NCBI GenBank assembly: GCA_028713675.1
Contig: JAQTNV010000006.1
Location: 26,611-90,610, forward strand
Length of the DNA: 64,000 nucleotides
DNA from: a bacterium
Lineage (GTDB): Bacteria > Desulfobacterota > JAPLJL01
Direction: 5' to 3'
A program made the translations under genes and the position numbers. This document shows, piece after piece, positions 1-8,607 of this stretch. The first letter of the stretch is position 1, and each line of letters opens with the position of its first letter. Below the pieces are notes generated by a model that was given only the letters and a program-made list of their open reading frames with translations, had not been told where the DNA came from and did not search any database.

Positions 1-807
1 GGATTTACCCTCCGGTCCGGGGTTGATGGAAGTTTCGAGTTTATGAGCCACTTTCATCTTCAGGGATTCCGCCTTCGCTTCCCCTTCAGTGAATTCCTTT
101 TCCATCACCAGGAAATATTCCTTTTTCCCTCCCTGCGTTTCTTTTTCTTCGAAAGCGGTCTCGAATCCCAGTTCCTTGACCCGGTTCATATCTTTAAGCA
201 TGGATTTCAAATCAGGGTATTCGCCGATTTGCAGCCTGAGTTGACCCGGTTTTTTTCCGGCCGGGACTTTGGCCGCCTCTTCCGTTTTCGGCGGAGTCGT
301 GATCGCGACGGCTTCCGATTCGGCCTTGACCGGGGCGGGTTTAGTTTCCTCCGCTTTTCCCGGGGCAATTTCAGCCGTTTCGGTTTTCTTGGGCTCGGCC
401 TTGGCTTCTTTCTCTTTCCCGGAAGCGGTTTTAGCCTCCAGCGCGTTTTTCTCCGGGGATGTTTTGGACTTGGGAACCGCGGCCTCCGCCTTGGGTTGGG
501 ATTCGGCGGTTTTAACCGGCGGCTTGGCCTCCGGGGCTGATTTCTCAGTCAAATCCTGTGAAGGCAAGAGAGAGGGTTCCGAGCCAACTCCGGACGGGTT
601 CGCTCCAGCCGGCATATTCTCTTCGGCGTTAAATGCGGATTCCGGAACCCGGGCGTTTTGAACCGGCGGTTTTTTATCCGGAGCGGCGGTCTCGTTATGA
701 TGGAAGATAGAATAAGAAATAATGGTGCTCAGAATAAACATCACGGCCCCGATCAGGATCAGGGCTTTCCGGGATATACCTCCCGTATTTGTTCCCACTT
801 CAGGCAA
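1..807 (-). CDS. SPOR-like membrane-anchored protein (C-terminus cut by window start)
   Basis: The reading frame stays open to the first base of the window, so only the N-terminal 269 residues are visible. A TTG start at 807 with GAGG six bases upstream is chosen because the same frame has a stop a little further up; an ATG at about 744 is the alternative. The protein has one N-terminal membrane segment (residues about 14-33), a long Pro/Ala/Lys/Glu-rich linker (about 40-180), and a compact domain with GQLRLQIGEYPDLKSML, which resembles a SPOR peptidoglycan-binding fold. This TM-linker-SPOR layout is known from division-site and envelope proteins. It lies downstream of pyruvate kinase on the same strand. 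The SPOR call is from pattern only and moderately sure. Confidence 0.6.
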   Translation of the reverse strand, partial: MPEVGTNTGGISRKALILIGAVMFILSTIISYSIFHHNETAAPDKKPPVQNARVPESAFNAEENMPAGANPSGVGSEPSLLPSQDLTEKSAPEAKPPVKTAESQPKAEAAVPKSKTSPEKNALEAKTASGKEKEAKAEPKKTETAEIAPGKAEETKPAPVKAESEAVAITTPPKTEEAAKVPAGKKPGQLRLQIGEYPDLKSMLKDMNRVKELGFETAFEEKETQGGKKEYFLVMEKEFTEGEAKAESLKMKVAHKLETSINPGPEGKS

Positions 808-895
808 TGGTTTCCTCGGTTTCCCCTATTTTCTCAAATCCACATTTTTAATCAATTAAAATCAGAGATTGCTTATTAATTCTTGCTTCTCCCGG

Positions 896-938
896 CTTTT
901 TTACCTTCCACCTTTGACCTTTCACCTTTAACCTTCTT
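896..938. repeat. Degenerate tandem repeat, unit like ACCTTTGACCTTTC
   Basis: The spacer between the SPOR-like gene and pyk consists of near-copies of CCTTTGACC / CCTTTCACC / CCTTTAACC. It matches the repeat at 51361-51420 in style and unit. No coding or terminator structure is seen. Confidence 0.55.
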
Positions 939-2414
939 TTAAATGACCGCCGCCTTGATCATCTCGGTGGAGCCGGGGTGATCCGGATCCCCGGCGGTAA
1001 TCACGATCCGGCTGCCGGGTCTGGCGAGGCCGAGTTCCAGCACCACCCTCCGGGCAATTTCGACAATGTTGCCGGTGAGGTTTGCTTCATTGACCAATAC
1101 CGGGATCACCCCGAAGCTGATCGCCAGCTGACGAATAGTCTTCTCGTTGCGGCTCAAGGCCAGAATCGGCATAAAGGTTCGAAAACGGGAGATCAAACGC
1201 GGGGTTCTTCCGGATCGGGTCGGGACCACGAAAAGCCGGGCCCCCAGATCCTGCGCCATTACCGCCGCCGCATGGCTCACCGATTCCGGGATGGAATTCT
1301 CCGCCGAGAGCGCGGAATCCTCCCAGCCTCCCTCCCCCGGAACAAACCCGGGCCGGGCCAGGGCCCAGCTGAACAATTCCTTCCCCCCGCCCGATCGGCC
1401 CTGGAGTGACTTCTCAATGGAGTCGGCGATCCGCGCCATCATTTTTACCGCTTCCACCGGATAGTTGCCGACCGTGGTTTCATCCGAAAGCATGACCGCG
1501 TCGGTCCCGTCGATGATAGCGTTGGCCACGTCGGAAACCTCGGCCCGGGTCGGGCGGGGATTCTCCATCATCGAACGGAGCATCTGGGTGGCCGTGATCA
1601 CCGGCTTGCCGGCCTGGCGGGATTGGGAAATCAGGCTCTTCTGGACGATGGGAACCTCCTCGAGCGGGATTTCCACCCCCAGGTCGCCCCGGGCTACCAT
1701 CAACCCGTCGGCGGAATTCAAGATCCACTTGATCCGACCCACCGCCTCTGGCCGCTCGATCTTGGCGATCACGGGAATATCCGACCCCATCTCCCGCAGG
1801 AGACGCTTGGCTTCATTGACATCATCGGGACCCCGGACAAAAGAAAGGGCGAAATAATCCAAGCCGGTCTTCACCCCGAATTCGAGGTCCTCCCGGCCCC
1901 GGCCTTCCAGAGGGTCGATCTGCAGGGCGGAACCGGGCAGGTTGATCCCCTTGCCCGAGGAAAGAACTCCCCCCACGGTCACCTGGCAAATCACCTTGTC
2001 GGGTTCGACTTCCATGACCTTGAGCGCGATCATCCCGTCGGCCAGCAGGATGGGATCATTCGGGTTCAGTGATTCGAAAAAGCGGCTGTCGCGGACGGGG
2101 ATTTCCCGCGGGGAGGAGGATCGGGACTGGCGGGTCAGGATAACCTCCGCTCCCAGGACCAGGTCAATCGTTTTACCCTCGATCTCGCCGACCCGGAACT
2201 TGGGGCCGGAAATATCCCCGAACACTGCCACCGGCCGGCCCACTTTCGCCACGGTTTCCCGAGACAGCCTGACCATTTCCGTCTGGGATTCCCTGGTTCC
2301 ATGGGCCAGGTTAATCCGGATCGCGTCCGCACCCGCCTCCAGAATCTGGGTCAGCACCTCCGGGGAATTGGACTTGGGACCTAGAGTAATGATGATTTTG
2401 GTGAAGCGAGTCAT
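939..2414 (-). CDS. pyk: Pyruvate kinase
   Basis: Catalyses phosphoenolpyruvate + ADP to pyruvate + ATP, the last step of glycolysis, in the cytosol. The 491 residues fit the family. Visible motifs: N-terminal TKIIITLGPKS, the substrate/K+ site region VIAKIERPEAV, the Mg-binding DGLMVARGDLGVEIP, the active-site signature PVITATQMLRSMMENPRPT and GTDAVMLSDETTVGNYP. A C-terminal regulatory-type domain follows from about residue 370 (HAAAVMAQDLGARLFVVPT). No Shine-Dalgarno sequence is evident before the ATG. It lies between rmuC upstream and the SPOR-like gene downstream on the same strand, with spacers too long to prove one operon. Confidence 0.96.
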   Translation of the reverse strand: MTRFTKIIITLGPKSNSPEVLTQILEAGADAIRINLAHGTRESQTEMVRLSRETVAKVGRPVAVFGDISGPKFRVGEIEGKTIDLVLGAEVILTRQSRSSSPREIPVRDSRFFESLNPNDPILLADGMIALKVMEVEPDKVICQVTVGGVLSSGKGINLPGSALQIDPLEGRGREDLEFGVKTGLDYFALSFVRGPDDVNEAKRLLREMGSDIPVIAKIERPEAVGRIKWILNSADGLMVARGDLGVEIPLEEVPIVQKSLISQSRQAGKPVITATQMLRSMMENPRPTRAEVSDVANAIIDGTDAVMLSDETTVGNYPVEAVKMMARIADSIEKSLQGRSGGGKELFSWALARPGFVPGEGGWEDSALSAENSIPESVSHAAAVMAQDLGARLFVVPTRSGRTPRLISRFRTFMPILALSRNEKTIRQLAISFGVIPVLVNEANLTGNIVEIARRVVLELGLARPGSRIVITAGDPDHPGSTEMIKAAVI

Positions 2415-2532
2415 CTGACTGAGAGTATATTATTATTTTTAATTGATCAAGAAAATTCAGTTAATATTGATTATACGCCTAAGACATCGTTGCGCCTGAT
2501 TTCAGATTCGAAGTGCCAATTTTTATGATCGA

Positions 2533-3873
2533 CTATTCTTTTTTGACAGGATCCGGAAGCTCGCGGAGGGAGGATTCCAGCGGTTCGATTTCCTGGAGAT
2601 CTTTTTCCGGAGCCGCGGCTCCCAATTCCTTCAGTCTCCGGGCCCCGGGAACCACCCGGCTTTCCCAGGATCCCTGGGCGGAGTTAAAGGCCTTCATCGC
2701 CTTGCTGAGACCGTCACGGATTCCGTCCAGGTGCTCGGCAAACTTCACCACCCGGTCGAAAAGATCCGCCCCGGCCTCCCAGATTTTCCGGGAATTCTCG
2801 GCCACCTGCTGCTGCTGCCAGGTCAAAGCCACCGTCCGCAAAAGGGAAATCAGGGTGGTGGGGGTGGCCAGGATCACCCGGCTGATCATCCCGTCCTCGA
2901 TCAGGGCACGGTCCTGTTCCAGGGCCGCGCTGAAATAAGATTCCCCCGGCAGGAACAGGACCACGAAATCGGGGGTGGGATTGAACTGGTTCCAGTAGGC
3001 CTTGGAACCCAGGGCTTTCATATGATCCCGCACCGCCTGGGAATGACGGGCGATCTGGGCTTTTCTTTTTTCCTCACTGTCGGCTTCCATGGCTTCCAGG
3101 TAAGCCTTAAGGGGAACCTTGGCGTCCACCACCACGGTCCTTCCCCCGGGAAGCTTCACGATCAAATCCGGGCGCTTGCGGCCTTCCTCGCTGTCCACCG
3201 AAGGCTGTTCGGCAAAATCACAGTACTGCGACATCCCCGCCACTTCCACCACCCTTTTCAGGGTGATCTCCCCCCAGCGGCCCCGCACCTGGGGCGTTTT
3301 CAGGGCCGAGACCAGGGCGCCGGTTTCCTTCTGGAGCTGTTCGTTGGATTTGCCGATATCCTCCAACTGTTTTTTCAGGCCTCCGTAGGCCTGCTGGCGG
3401 GCGTTTTCAAGTTCGCGGATCTGGGTTTCATACCGGGTCAGGGTTTCCTTCAGGGGTTTGATCATCCCTTCCACGGCCTCCTGGCGCTTCCCCAGGTCTC
3501 CCTTCGCGTCGGCCAGCACTTTTTCCAGCGTATTCCTGGACAGTTCGAGGAAAAGCTGGTTATTGCTCTTCAGGGCTTCCGCCGAAAGGGCGCTAAAAGT
3601 GTCGGTCAGCCGCCGGGTGGCTTCCTCCAGAAGTTTTTTCTGGTCCTCGATATTTTTAAACGCTTCCGCCAGCCGGGTTTCGGCGGTTACCCGGCCGGTC
3701 CTTTCCGTATCAAGATTCGCCTGGAGCTGGGCGATCGCGGCTTCCCGGGCCTGTACCTGGCCGCGCAATTCGTTCACCGTGCCTTCTAGAGATGCCCTCT
3801 GTGACCGCAAAAGGAGCCAGACGAGTACGCCCCCCAAAATAACGCCCGCGATTATTAATAAAGATTGAATCAT
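2533..3873 (-). CDS. rmuC: DNA recombination protein RmuC homologue
   Basis: RmuC proteins limit recombination at inverted repeats and carry a PD-(D/E)XK-like nuclease fold; their biochemical role is not settled. The 446-residue protein has an N-terminal membrane segment (about 3-20), a long coiled coil (about 25-175) and the conserved RmuC core: VRGRWGEITLKRVVEVAGM, DLIVKLPGGRTVVVDAKVPLK, and FVVLFLPGESYFSAALEQD followed by ILATPTTLISLLRTVA. The order and spacing of these blocks are typical. The C-terminus is charged and variable. Confidence 0.93.
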   Translation of the reverse strand: MIQSLLIIAGVILGGVLVWLLLRSQRASLEGTVNELRGQVQAREAAIAQLQANLDTERTGRVTAETRLAEAFKNIEDQKKLLEEATRRLTDTFSALSAEALKSNNQLFLELSRNTLEKVLADAKGDLGKRQEAVEGMIKPLKETLTRYETQIRELENARQQAYGGLKKQLEDIGKSNEQLQKETGALVSALKTPQVRGRWGEITLKRVVEVAGMSQYCDFAEQPSVDSEEGRKRPDLIVKLPGGRTVVVDAKVPLKAYLEAMEADSEEKRKAQIARHSQAVRDHMKALGSKAYWNQFNPTPDFVVLFLPGESYFSAALEQDRALIEDGMISRVILATPTTLISLLRTVALTWQQQQVAENSRKIWEAGADLFDRVVKFAEHLDGIRDGLSKAMKAFNSAQGSWESRVVPGARRLKELGAAAPEKDLQEIEPLESSLRELPDPVKKE

Positions 3874-3940
3874 CCTGGTTTTTCTGGTTTGTTTAGTTTA
3901 CTTGGTTCATTTCGTTGGTAACAACCCAACCACCAAAAAC

Positions 3941-3962
3941 GCAGGCTAAAGCCTGCGGCTAC
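3941..3962. repeat. Palindromic repeat GCAGGC-TAAA-GCCTGC followed by GGCTAC
   Basis: A six-base-pair stem with a TAAA loop, then GGCTAC. Related copies occur at 5137-5193 (arms separated by a longer insert) and at 48556-48577 (GCAGCC-TAAA-GGCTGC then GACTAC). It lies just downstream of the minus-strand PNPOx-like gene, but there is no T-run, so it is listed as a repeat and not as a terminator. Confidence 0.6.
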
Positions 3963-3974
3963 AACTTTTTACTA

Positions 3975-4352
3975 TTACTTATTGCTGATCAACGGCAGAA
4001 CCTTTTCCACCCGGAAATACACCAGATACCTGGCCCCGGTTGAACTTTTGCCCCGGAAATCCTTCTTGCGGCGCAATCTCTCGATCAGGGGGCTGTTTTT
4101 CTCTTCCCCGATCCATTTTAAATACAATCTTTTCCCTTTGTACCCGGGCCCGTTTTCCATGAAAAGATAAGCCGCGGAGGGGTTGCCCAGAAGGTTCTTA
4201 TGGGTCAACCGATCGGCCATGATGAAAGCCAGGATTTTCTCATTAATAAAATGAGGGCGGGAATAGACCGCCACGTTGACCGTTCCCTTTTCATCAGCGG
4301 TAGCCAGGATTCCTCTACCTTCTGTTTTTTCAAAGTAATCAAATATTTCCAT
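3975..4352 (-). CDS. Pyridoxamine 5'-phosphate oxidase-like flavin-binding protein
   Basis: A 125-residue split-barrel protein of the PNPOx-like FMN-binding superfamily. The N-terminal block GRGILATADEKGTVNVAVYS, then KILAFIMADRLTHKNLLGNPSAAYLFME and the C-terminal ARYLVYFRVEKVLPL follow the usual pattern of small PNPOx-like proteins that bind FMN or F420. The substrate is unknown; these proteins are seldom true pyridoxamine phosphate oxidases. The ATG has a good GGGAG Shine-Dalgarno sequence. Confidence 0.78.
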   Translation of the reverse strand: MEIFDYFEKTEGRGILATADEKGTVNVAVYSRPHFINEKILAFIMADRLTHKNLLGNPSAAYLFMENGPGYKGKRLYLKWIGEEKNSPLIERLRRKKDFRGKSSTGARYLVYFRVEKVLPLISNK

Positions 4353-4421
4353 GTTTAATTCTCCCGATTAGCTTTAACTAATTATTGGATAAGTATTTTT
4401 GATAATTTCCCGGAACCCTGG

Positions 4422-4643
4422 TTACTTCCCGGATCCTTTCTTCCCAAACCCTTTCCCGAATTTATCCGAGTGAAGTTGCCCGCCGGTGGCCCAATTACTG
4501 CGGTCATATTCTTCGATCAGAACAGTCACCCATTCCGGCTTTACGTCCAATTCCCTGGCCACAATATCGGTAATGGCTTTAGCCAGTTTTCTTTTCTTCG
4601 TCACTGGTCGGCCTTTGGCCATTTTTACGGTCACAATCGGCAC
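4422..4643 (-). CDS. 4-oxalocrotonate tautomerase family protein
   Basis: A 73-residue tautomerase-superfamily protein. It starts with GTG (AGGAGG lies six bases upstream), so after removal of fMet the catalytic Pro1 is exposed (MPIVTVKMAKGRPVTKKRK). The conserved WVTVLIEEYDRSNWATGG block is typical of 4-OT subunits, which form hexamers. The length is close to the usual 62 plus a Gly/Lys-rich tail of about 12 residues (HSDKFGKGFGKKGSGK) not found in most relatives. The substrate cannot be told from sequence. Confidence 0.88.
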   Translation of the reverse strand: MPIVTVKMAKGRPVTKKRKLAKAITDIVARELDVKPEWVTVLIEEYDRSNWATGGQLHSDKFGKGFGKKGSGK

Positions 4644-4663
4644 TTCATCCTCCTACATTTGAT

Positions 4664-4735
4664 CTATGAATAGCATAGGGCATAGGGTAAAAAGCATGGG
4701 GCATGGGGCATGGGGCATGGAGCATGGTGTTAATA
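4664..4735. repeat. Tandem GCATGGG repeat (intergenic echo repeat)
   Basis: Several adjacent copies of GCATGGG and variants (GCATAGGG, GCATGGA) occupy the upstream region of the tautomerase gene. A second array with unit ATGGACACT follows at 4793-4848. Each array has its own unit, as elsewhere in this window. Confidence 0.65.
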
Positions 4736-4792
4736 ATCATCTGGCCTGTCGTGTCGTTTTGTTCTTTGTATTGAAGCATTCAATCTTGTTTT

Positions 4793-4848
4793 GACACGAT
4801 GGACTCAATGGACACTATGGACACTGTAGACGCTACGAACGCCTTACG
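4793..4848. repeat. Degenerate ATGGACACT repeat
   Basis: Consecutive variants of GATGGACTCA / ATGGACACT / GTAGACGCT between the tautomerase and the small membrane protein genes. No gene is seen here. Confidence 0.5.
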
Positions 4849-5089
4849 ACCCTTCCCCTTTGACCTTTGGCCCTTCATTATTTGCTTTTAAAAAATTGGC
4901 TTTGACCCATCCCCAATTTAGAATCAAATGAATAACGGCGAAAATCAGGAGCAGGACCCCTCCTAACTTATGAATGAGGGGTAACAAATCCGCATCAATA
5001 ATTATCTGCCCAATCCCGGTCAAGGCCTGGAAAATGAAAGCAAGAAAGAGAAGCAGATTAACGATTTTCAGTGCTTTAACCTTTTTCAT
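4844..5089 (-). CDS. Two-helix membrane protein, DUF4405-like
   Basis: An 81-residue protein with two membrane helices (about 8-28 and 40-62). The second half, LIHKLGGVLLLIFAVIHLIL followed by NW, has the His...His-x(3)-NW spacing of DUF4405-type helical-bundle proteins, in which histidines are candidate haem ligands. An AAAGGGAA Shine-Dalgarno sequence precedes the ATG. The tail is hydrophilic and Lys-rich. The family assignment is from pattern only. Confidence 0.6.
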   Translation of the reverse strand: MKKVKALKIVNLLLFLAFIFQALTGIGQIIIDADLLPLIHKLGGVLLLIFAVIHLILNWGWVKANFLKANNEGPKVKGEGS

Positions 5090-5136
5090 TCAAGTTCCCT
5101 TTCTGAATCTGGTGACAAGAACGATTTCAATTTTTC

Positions 5137-5193
5137 CGCAGGCTTCCCTCGGCCACAATGCCTCGGGATCTGAACGAAAAGCCTGCGGCTACC
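5137..5193. repeat. Long inverted repeat with CCGCAGGCTT arms
   Basis: CCGCAGGCTT at 5137 pairs with AAGCCTGCGG ending at 5188, and an inner CCTCGG/CCTCGGG segment lies between them. It ends with GCGGCTAC as in the 3941 copy. A short TACTGG-type echo (GCTACTGGTTACTGGCTACTG) follows at about 5200-5222. Confidence 0.55.
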
Positions 5194-5290
5194 GGCCCTC
5201 TGCTACTGGTTACTGGCTACTGTTTAAATCATTCTACTTAATTTCCAAATTACGATCTACCCTTGGGAAAAAGAACGTAGTATTTTTAAA

Positions 5291-6070
5291 ATGATGACGA
5301 AGAAGCCGCGCACTATCCCCGCCTCCAGGTTTTTCCCGCTGTTGATTATTTTTATTCTCTGGGAACTCGGCGCGTACTTTTCCCTGTTTTCCCCTGAGGT
5401 CTTCCCTCCGCCCTCCCGGGTTTTGAAAACCGCCCTGGAACTCCTGGTCCGGGGCCTTCCCCCCGGACACGGACTGCACCTTCACGCCGTTTACAGCCTG
5501 CTCCGGGTTTCGCTCGGTTTCGTGATCGCGCTTGCCCTGGCCCTGCCGCTGGGATTCCTTGCCGGCTGGTCTCCCGGATTCCACCGCGCCCTGAACCCGA
5601 TCGTCAACCTGATCCGGCCGATCCCGCCCCTGGCCTGGATCCCGGTCGCGGTCATCTGGTTCGGGATCGGACTCAAATCATCATCTTTTCTGATCGCCCT
5701 GGGGATTTTCTTTCCCGTCCTCCTGAATACCATCTCCGGGGTCCGGGGAGTAAACCCCGTTTATCTGGACGCCGCCCGCACGTTGGGAGCCGGGGAATTT
5801 TCCCTGATCACCAAGGTTCTCATCCCCGCGGCCCTGCCGATGGTCCTGACCGGCGTTCGGGTCGGACTGGGTGTGGGCTGGATGACACTGGTCGCGGCCG
5901 AATTAACCGGGGTCAGGTCAGGTTACGGACTGGGATTTATGATTATGACCGCCCGGGACCTGGGCAGGGTGGACGCCATTCTCGCCGGGATGGCCGCCAT
6001 CGGCCTGATCGGCTACCTGATGGACCGGACGATTCTTTTCCTGGAGCGGAAAACGTCTACAGCGTCCTGA
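5291..6070 (+). CDS. ABC transporter permease, SsuC/TauC type
   Basis: A 259-residue inner-membrane permease of the nitrate/sulfonate/taurine importer family. Six hydrophobic segments are visible. The EAA loop that contacts the ATPase is DAARTLGAGEFSLITKVLIP, followed by ALP. The N-terminal ILWELGAYF-PPPSRVL block and the NLIRPIPPLAWIPVAVIWFG block are characteristic. Substrate unknown. Its probable ATPase partner lies at 7454-8212, separated by an opposing flavoprotein gene; no binding protein is found nearby. ATG 5294 is an equally possible start, as no Shine-Dalgarno sequence is seen. Confidence 0.9.
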   Translation: MMTKKPRTIPASRFFPLLIIFILWELGAYFSLFSPEVFPPPSRVLKTALELLVRGLPPGHGLHLHAVYSLLRVSLGFVIALALALPLGFLAGWSPGFHRALNPIVNLIRPIPPLAWIPVAVIWFGIGLKSSSFLIALGIFFPVLLNTISGVRGVNPVYLDAARTLGAGEFSLITKVLIPAALPMVLTGVRVGLGVGWMTLVAAELTGVRSGYGLGFMIMTARDLGRVDAILAGMAAIGLIGYLMDRTILFLERKTSTAS

Positions 6071-7121
6071 GCACTTTATAAAGGTTGAAACTGCCTACCC
6101 CGGGGATACCGACTTTATCCCCTCTCATCATCTTCCCTCGGATGGATTCAGGCAGGGAGAGGAAGCGTTTGCCCCCCCTGACCCGAAGACGGGGTGGGAT
6201 CAGCTCCATTATCTTCCGCGCCCGGTAATTCATGGCAAAGTTCCGGCTGTAAAACTTGAAATCATTCCGGGCCTGCTCGGGTTCGTAAACCGCGCGGGCC
6301 GCGATCCGCCCGGAGAGTACCGCCCCGTTGATCCCGAAAAGGAAGATCGGGTCCATCATCCCCGCGAGCGTCCCGGCCAGGATCTTGTCCGCCGCGAACA
6401 GGCGCGGGCTCCGGGCGCTGCCCATCGGCACATAGTTGGTGCAGTGAAACCAGTCCGGGGTCTCGAGGTTCTCGTGCCGCTTGAGGAATTCCCGGCAGCG
6501 GTCCGCGTTCGCGCGGGGAATGTCGGAACGCTGGAAAAACATGCTGAAGAAGATCCCGTTGGTGACGGTGCTGTAGTAATAATCCCCGACGTAGGAATCG
6601 AAATAGACGACCACCTCGGGCTCCCTTTCCATGGGCATCCGGGTGGCCCAGCCGTAGCACTTCAGGGCGGGAATGCCGAGGGAGTGGAACATCTCCGGGA
6701 AAAGCCCGGAGGCGATGATGCTGCCCGGGGGCAGGTCCTGGTGTTTTTTGATCTGCTGGGAAAACTCGAATTTGATCCCGAGCTTCTGCGCCTCCTTATA
6801 AAGGTAAGTGTCGAAAGAGCTTTCCCGGGCCCCCCGTTCCACCGCGACCAGGTCGCTCGAGTCCAGCTCGTAGCCGTTCTCCCCGAAATAAACCCGGAAG
6901 CTCTTGGAGGGGCGGAAGTTCTGGGAGAGATCCATCCCAATGTATCTCCAGGCGGCCGGGCCGTCGATCGCGGTGGCGTGGGTGGAAGGATGAAAGTTCC
7001 CGAGCCCGCCGATCCCGGGTGCGCCGTCGAGGATGGTCACCTCGTAATCCCGCTTGGCGAGGTCGATCCCCGCGATCATCCCCGAGAGCCCCGCGCCTAA
7101 TATCTGTATTTTCTTGGCCAT
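6057..7121 (-). CDS. FAD-dependent oxidoreductase, geranylgeranyl-reductase-like
   Basis: A 354-residue flavoprotein. An N-terminal Rossmann motif (IQILGAGLSGMIAGIDLAKR) and an acidic residue at the end of beta-2 (VTILDGAPGIGG) bind FAD. The late motif GMMDPIFLFGINGAVLSGRI matches the FAD-binding DP...G segment of the geranylgeranyl reductase/halogenase-like group. The central part is rich in Tyr/Phe, as expected for a lipid or aromatic substrate pocket. A strong GGAGGGG site precedes the ATG. Its 3' end overlaps the convergent permease gene by 14 bases. The substrate is unknown; polyprenyl or other lipid reduction is a guess. Confidence 0.8.
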   Translation of the reverse strand: MAKKIQILGAGLSGMIAGIDLAKRDYEVTILDGAPGIGGLGNFHPSTHATAIDGPAAWRYIGMDLSQNFRPSKSFRVYFGENGYELDSSDLVAVERGARESSFDTYLYKEAQKLGIKFEFSQQIKKHQDLPPGSIIASGLFPEMFHSLGIPALKCYGWATRMPMEREPEVVVYFDSYVGDYYYSTVTNGIFFSMFFQRSDIPRANADRCREFLKRHENLETPDWFHCTNYVPMGSARSPRLFAADKILAGTLAGMMDPIFLFGINGAVLSGRIAARAVYEPEQARNDFKFYSRNFAMNYRARKIMELIPPRLRVRGGKRFLSLPESIRGKMMRGDKVGIPGVGSFNLYKVLRTL

Positions 7122-7453
7122 AACCCCTCCTCGAAATCCACTGCTGAAAATAACTCCTGAAAATCCTTTTTTATTCCCCCTATCCTAAAGGGGGATCACC
7201 GCCTGCAAAAACCAAAAGGAAAATACCATAATCTCCGGTTATTATAAATATCATTCCCATATAATTTATTTCTTTATACGGAGGTTCAATATTCTACTGA
7301 GAATCCCCCTTTATCCCCCTTTTCATAAAGGGGGATTACCTTACCCCCTCTTTGTTAAAAGAGGGGCTGGGGGAGATTTGCAAATTTATTTGGTGTTATT
7401 CCAAATTGCCAGCATATTGACACTGCCCCGGGTTTAATAGATTTATTTAACTG
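7122..7453. repeat. Gene-free spacer with CCCCCTTT..AAAGGGGG palindromes
   Basis: About 330 bases without a gene, upstream of both flanking divergent genes. It carries three palindromic C/G-run elements: TCCCCCTATCC-TAAAGGGGGA at 7175-7195, a larger one at 7303-7336, and ACCCCCTC-TTTGTTAAAA-GAGGGG at 7344-7368 followed by CTGGGGGAGATTTG. These are of the widespread miniature inverted-repeat type. The rest is AT-rich and could hold promoters, but none is clear. Confidence 0.6.
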
Positions 7454-8212
7454 ATGAGTCTGATCCTGGAAAACATCTCCCAGGAATATCCCGGCCCGGG
7501 GGGAATCCCCACCCCGGCCCTCGACGGAATCAACCTGGAGCTCAAAAACGGCCGTTTTACCACGTTGATCGGGCCTTCCGGATGCGGGAAAACCACGCTG
7601 CTCAAGATCGCGGCCGGCCTGACCCGGCCCACCGCCGGCCGGGTTCTTCTGGATGGCGAGGAGGTCTCCAACCCCACCCCGAAAATCGGTTTGGTTTTCC
7701 AGGAGTTCGCCCTCTTCCCCTGGAGAACCATTCTTCAGAACATCGAGTTCGGTCTGGAAATGCAGGGGATCAGGTCATCCGAGAGGAAAAAACAGGCCCG
7801 GGAGCTGATGAGGAAAACCGAAATTTCCGGATTTGAGAGTCATTTTCCCTCCCAGCTCTCCGAAGGCATGCAGCAGCGGGTGGCCATCGCCCGGACCCTG
7901 GCCGCGCATCCCCGGGTCATCCTGATGGACGAACCCTTCGGGGCCCTGGATTCCCAGACCCGCAATTCCATGCAGGAATTTCTGCTCAAGCTTTTCCGGG
8001 ATGAACACCCCACCATCCTGTTCGTCACCCACAACATTGACGAGGCCGTTTTTTTGAGCCAAACCGTGATCGGCCTCTCCCAGCGCCCGGGGCGGATCCG
8101 GGCCGAGTTTTCAATCGACCTGGCCCACCCCCGCGAACGGACCTCCCTGGAATTCAATAACTATCGCCGCGAAATCCTGGATTTTCTCGACCGGGAAAGA
8201 AAAGCGTTATAA
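7454..8212 (+). CDS. ABC transporter ATP-binding protein, SsuB/TauB type
   Basis: A 252-residue cytoplasmic ATPase. Walker A is IGPSGCGKTTLLK, the Q-loop is VFQEFALFPWRTILQN, the signature is LSEGMQQRVAIA (Glu in place of the usual second Gly of LSGGM), Walker B is RVILMDEPFGALD and the switch His is in LFVTHNIDEAVFL. These place it in the nitrate/sulfonate/taurine branch, matching the permease at 5291-6070, which it most likely serves. No solute-binding protein gene is seen in the window. Confidence 0.9.
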   Translation: MSLILENISQEYPGPGGIPTPALDGINLELKNGRFTTLIGPSGCGKTTLLKIAAGLTRPTAGRVLLDGEEVSNPTPKIGLVFQEFALFPWRTILQNIEFGLEMQGIRSSERKKQARELMRKTEISGFESHFPSQLSEGMQQRVAIARTLAAHPRVILMDEPFGALDSQTRNSMQEFLLKLFRDEHPTILFVTHNIDEAVFLSQTVIGLSQRPGRIRAEFSIDLAHPRERTSLEFNNYRREILDFLDRERKAL

Positions 8213-8296
8213 CGAGCCTTGGTTTCGGCATTTTCGGCTTGACAGGGCTGGAAAGGCAAGACTAATCTTTACCCGATTTTAAAAATGAGGTGAAAA

Positions 8297-8593
8297 ATGA
8301 ACGACGAAAAAAAGGAAATGAAAATCCAGATTCAGCTGGACGAACACCTGGCCCAGGGCACTTACATAAACATGGCCGCGGTTAACCATACCCAGACCGA
8401 GTTCATCATGGATTTTATCTTTCTCCAGCCCCAGGCTCCGCGCGGACGGGTCCAGGCTCGGATAATATCCAGCCCGATTCATACCAAGCGGCTGCTCCAG
8501 GCCCTGGAAGAAAACATCCGCAAATACGAGGACCGGTTCGGAGAAATCAAGCTTCCTCCTCCCTCCGCCGCCAAAACCGAGTTCTTCCATTAA
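8297..8593 (+). CDS. DUF3467 family protein
   Basis: A 98-residue cytosolic protein with the DUF3467 pattern: YINMAAVNHTQTEFIMDFIF, then a Pro/Gln-rich turn and VQARIISSPIHTKRLLQALEENIRKYEDRFG. The family is found widely in bacteria and has no established function. A GAGGTG Shine-Dalgarno sequence lies just upstream. The prenyl synthase gene begins 14 bases after it, so the two are probably co-transcribed. Confidence 0.85.
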   Translation: MNDEKKEMKIQIQLDEHLAQGTYINMAAVNHTQTEFIMDFIFLQPQAPRGRVQARIISSPIHTKRLLQALEENIRKYEDRFGEIKLPPPSAAKTEFFH

Positions 8594-8607
8594 GATATTA
8601 CCGGTAT

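Noticed and set aside
3941-3962. Hairpin considered as a terminator of rmuC or the PNPOx-like gene
   Set aside because: No T-run in either direction, and the same palindrome recurs in unrelated places, so it is treated as a repeat.
6057-6070. Fourteen-base overlap of convergent permease and flavoprotein genes as a sign of frameshift
   Set aside because: Both C-termini look natural and tail-to-tail overlaps of this size are common.
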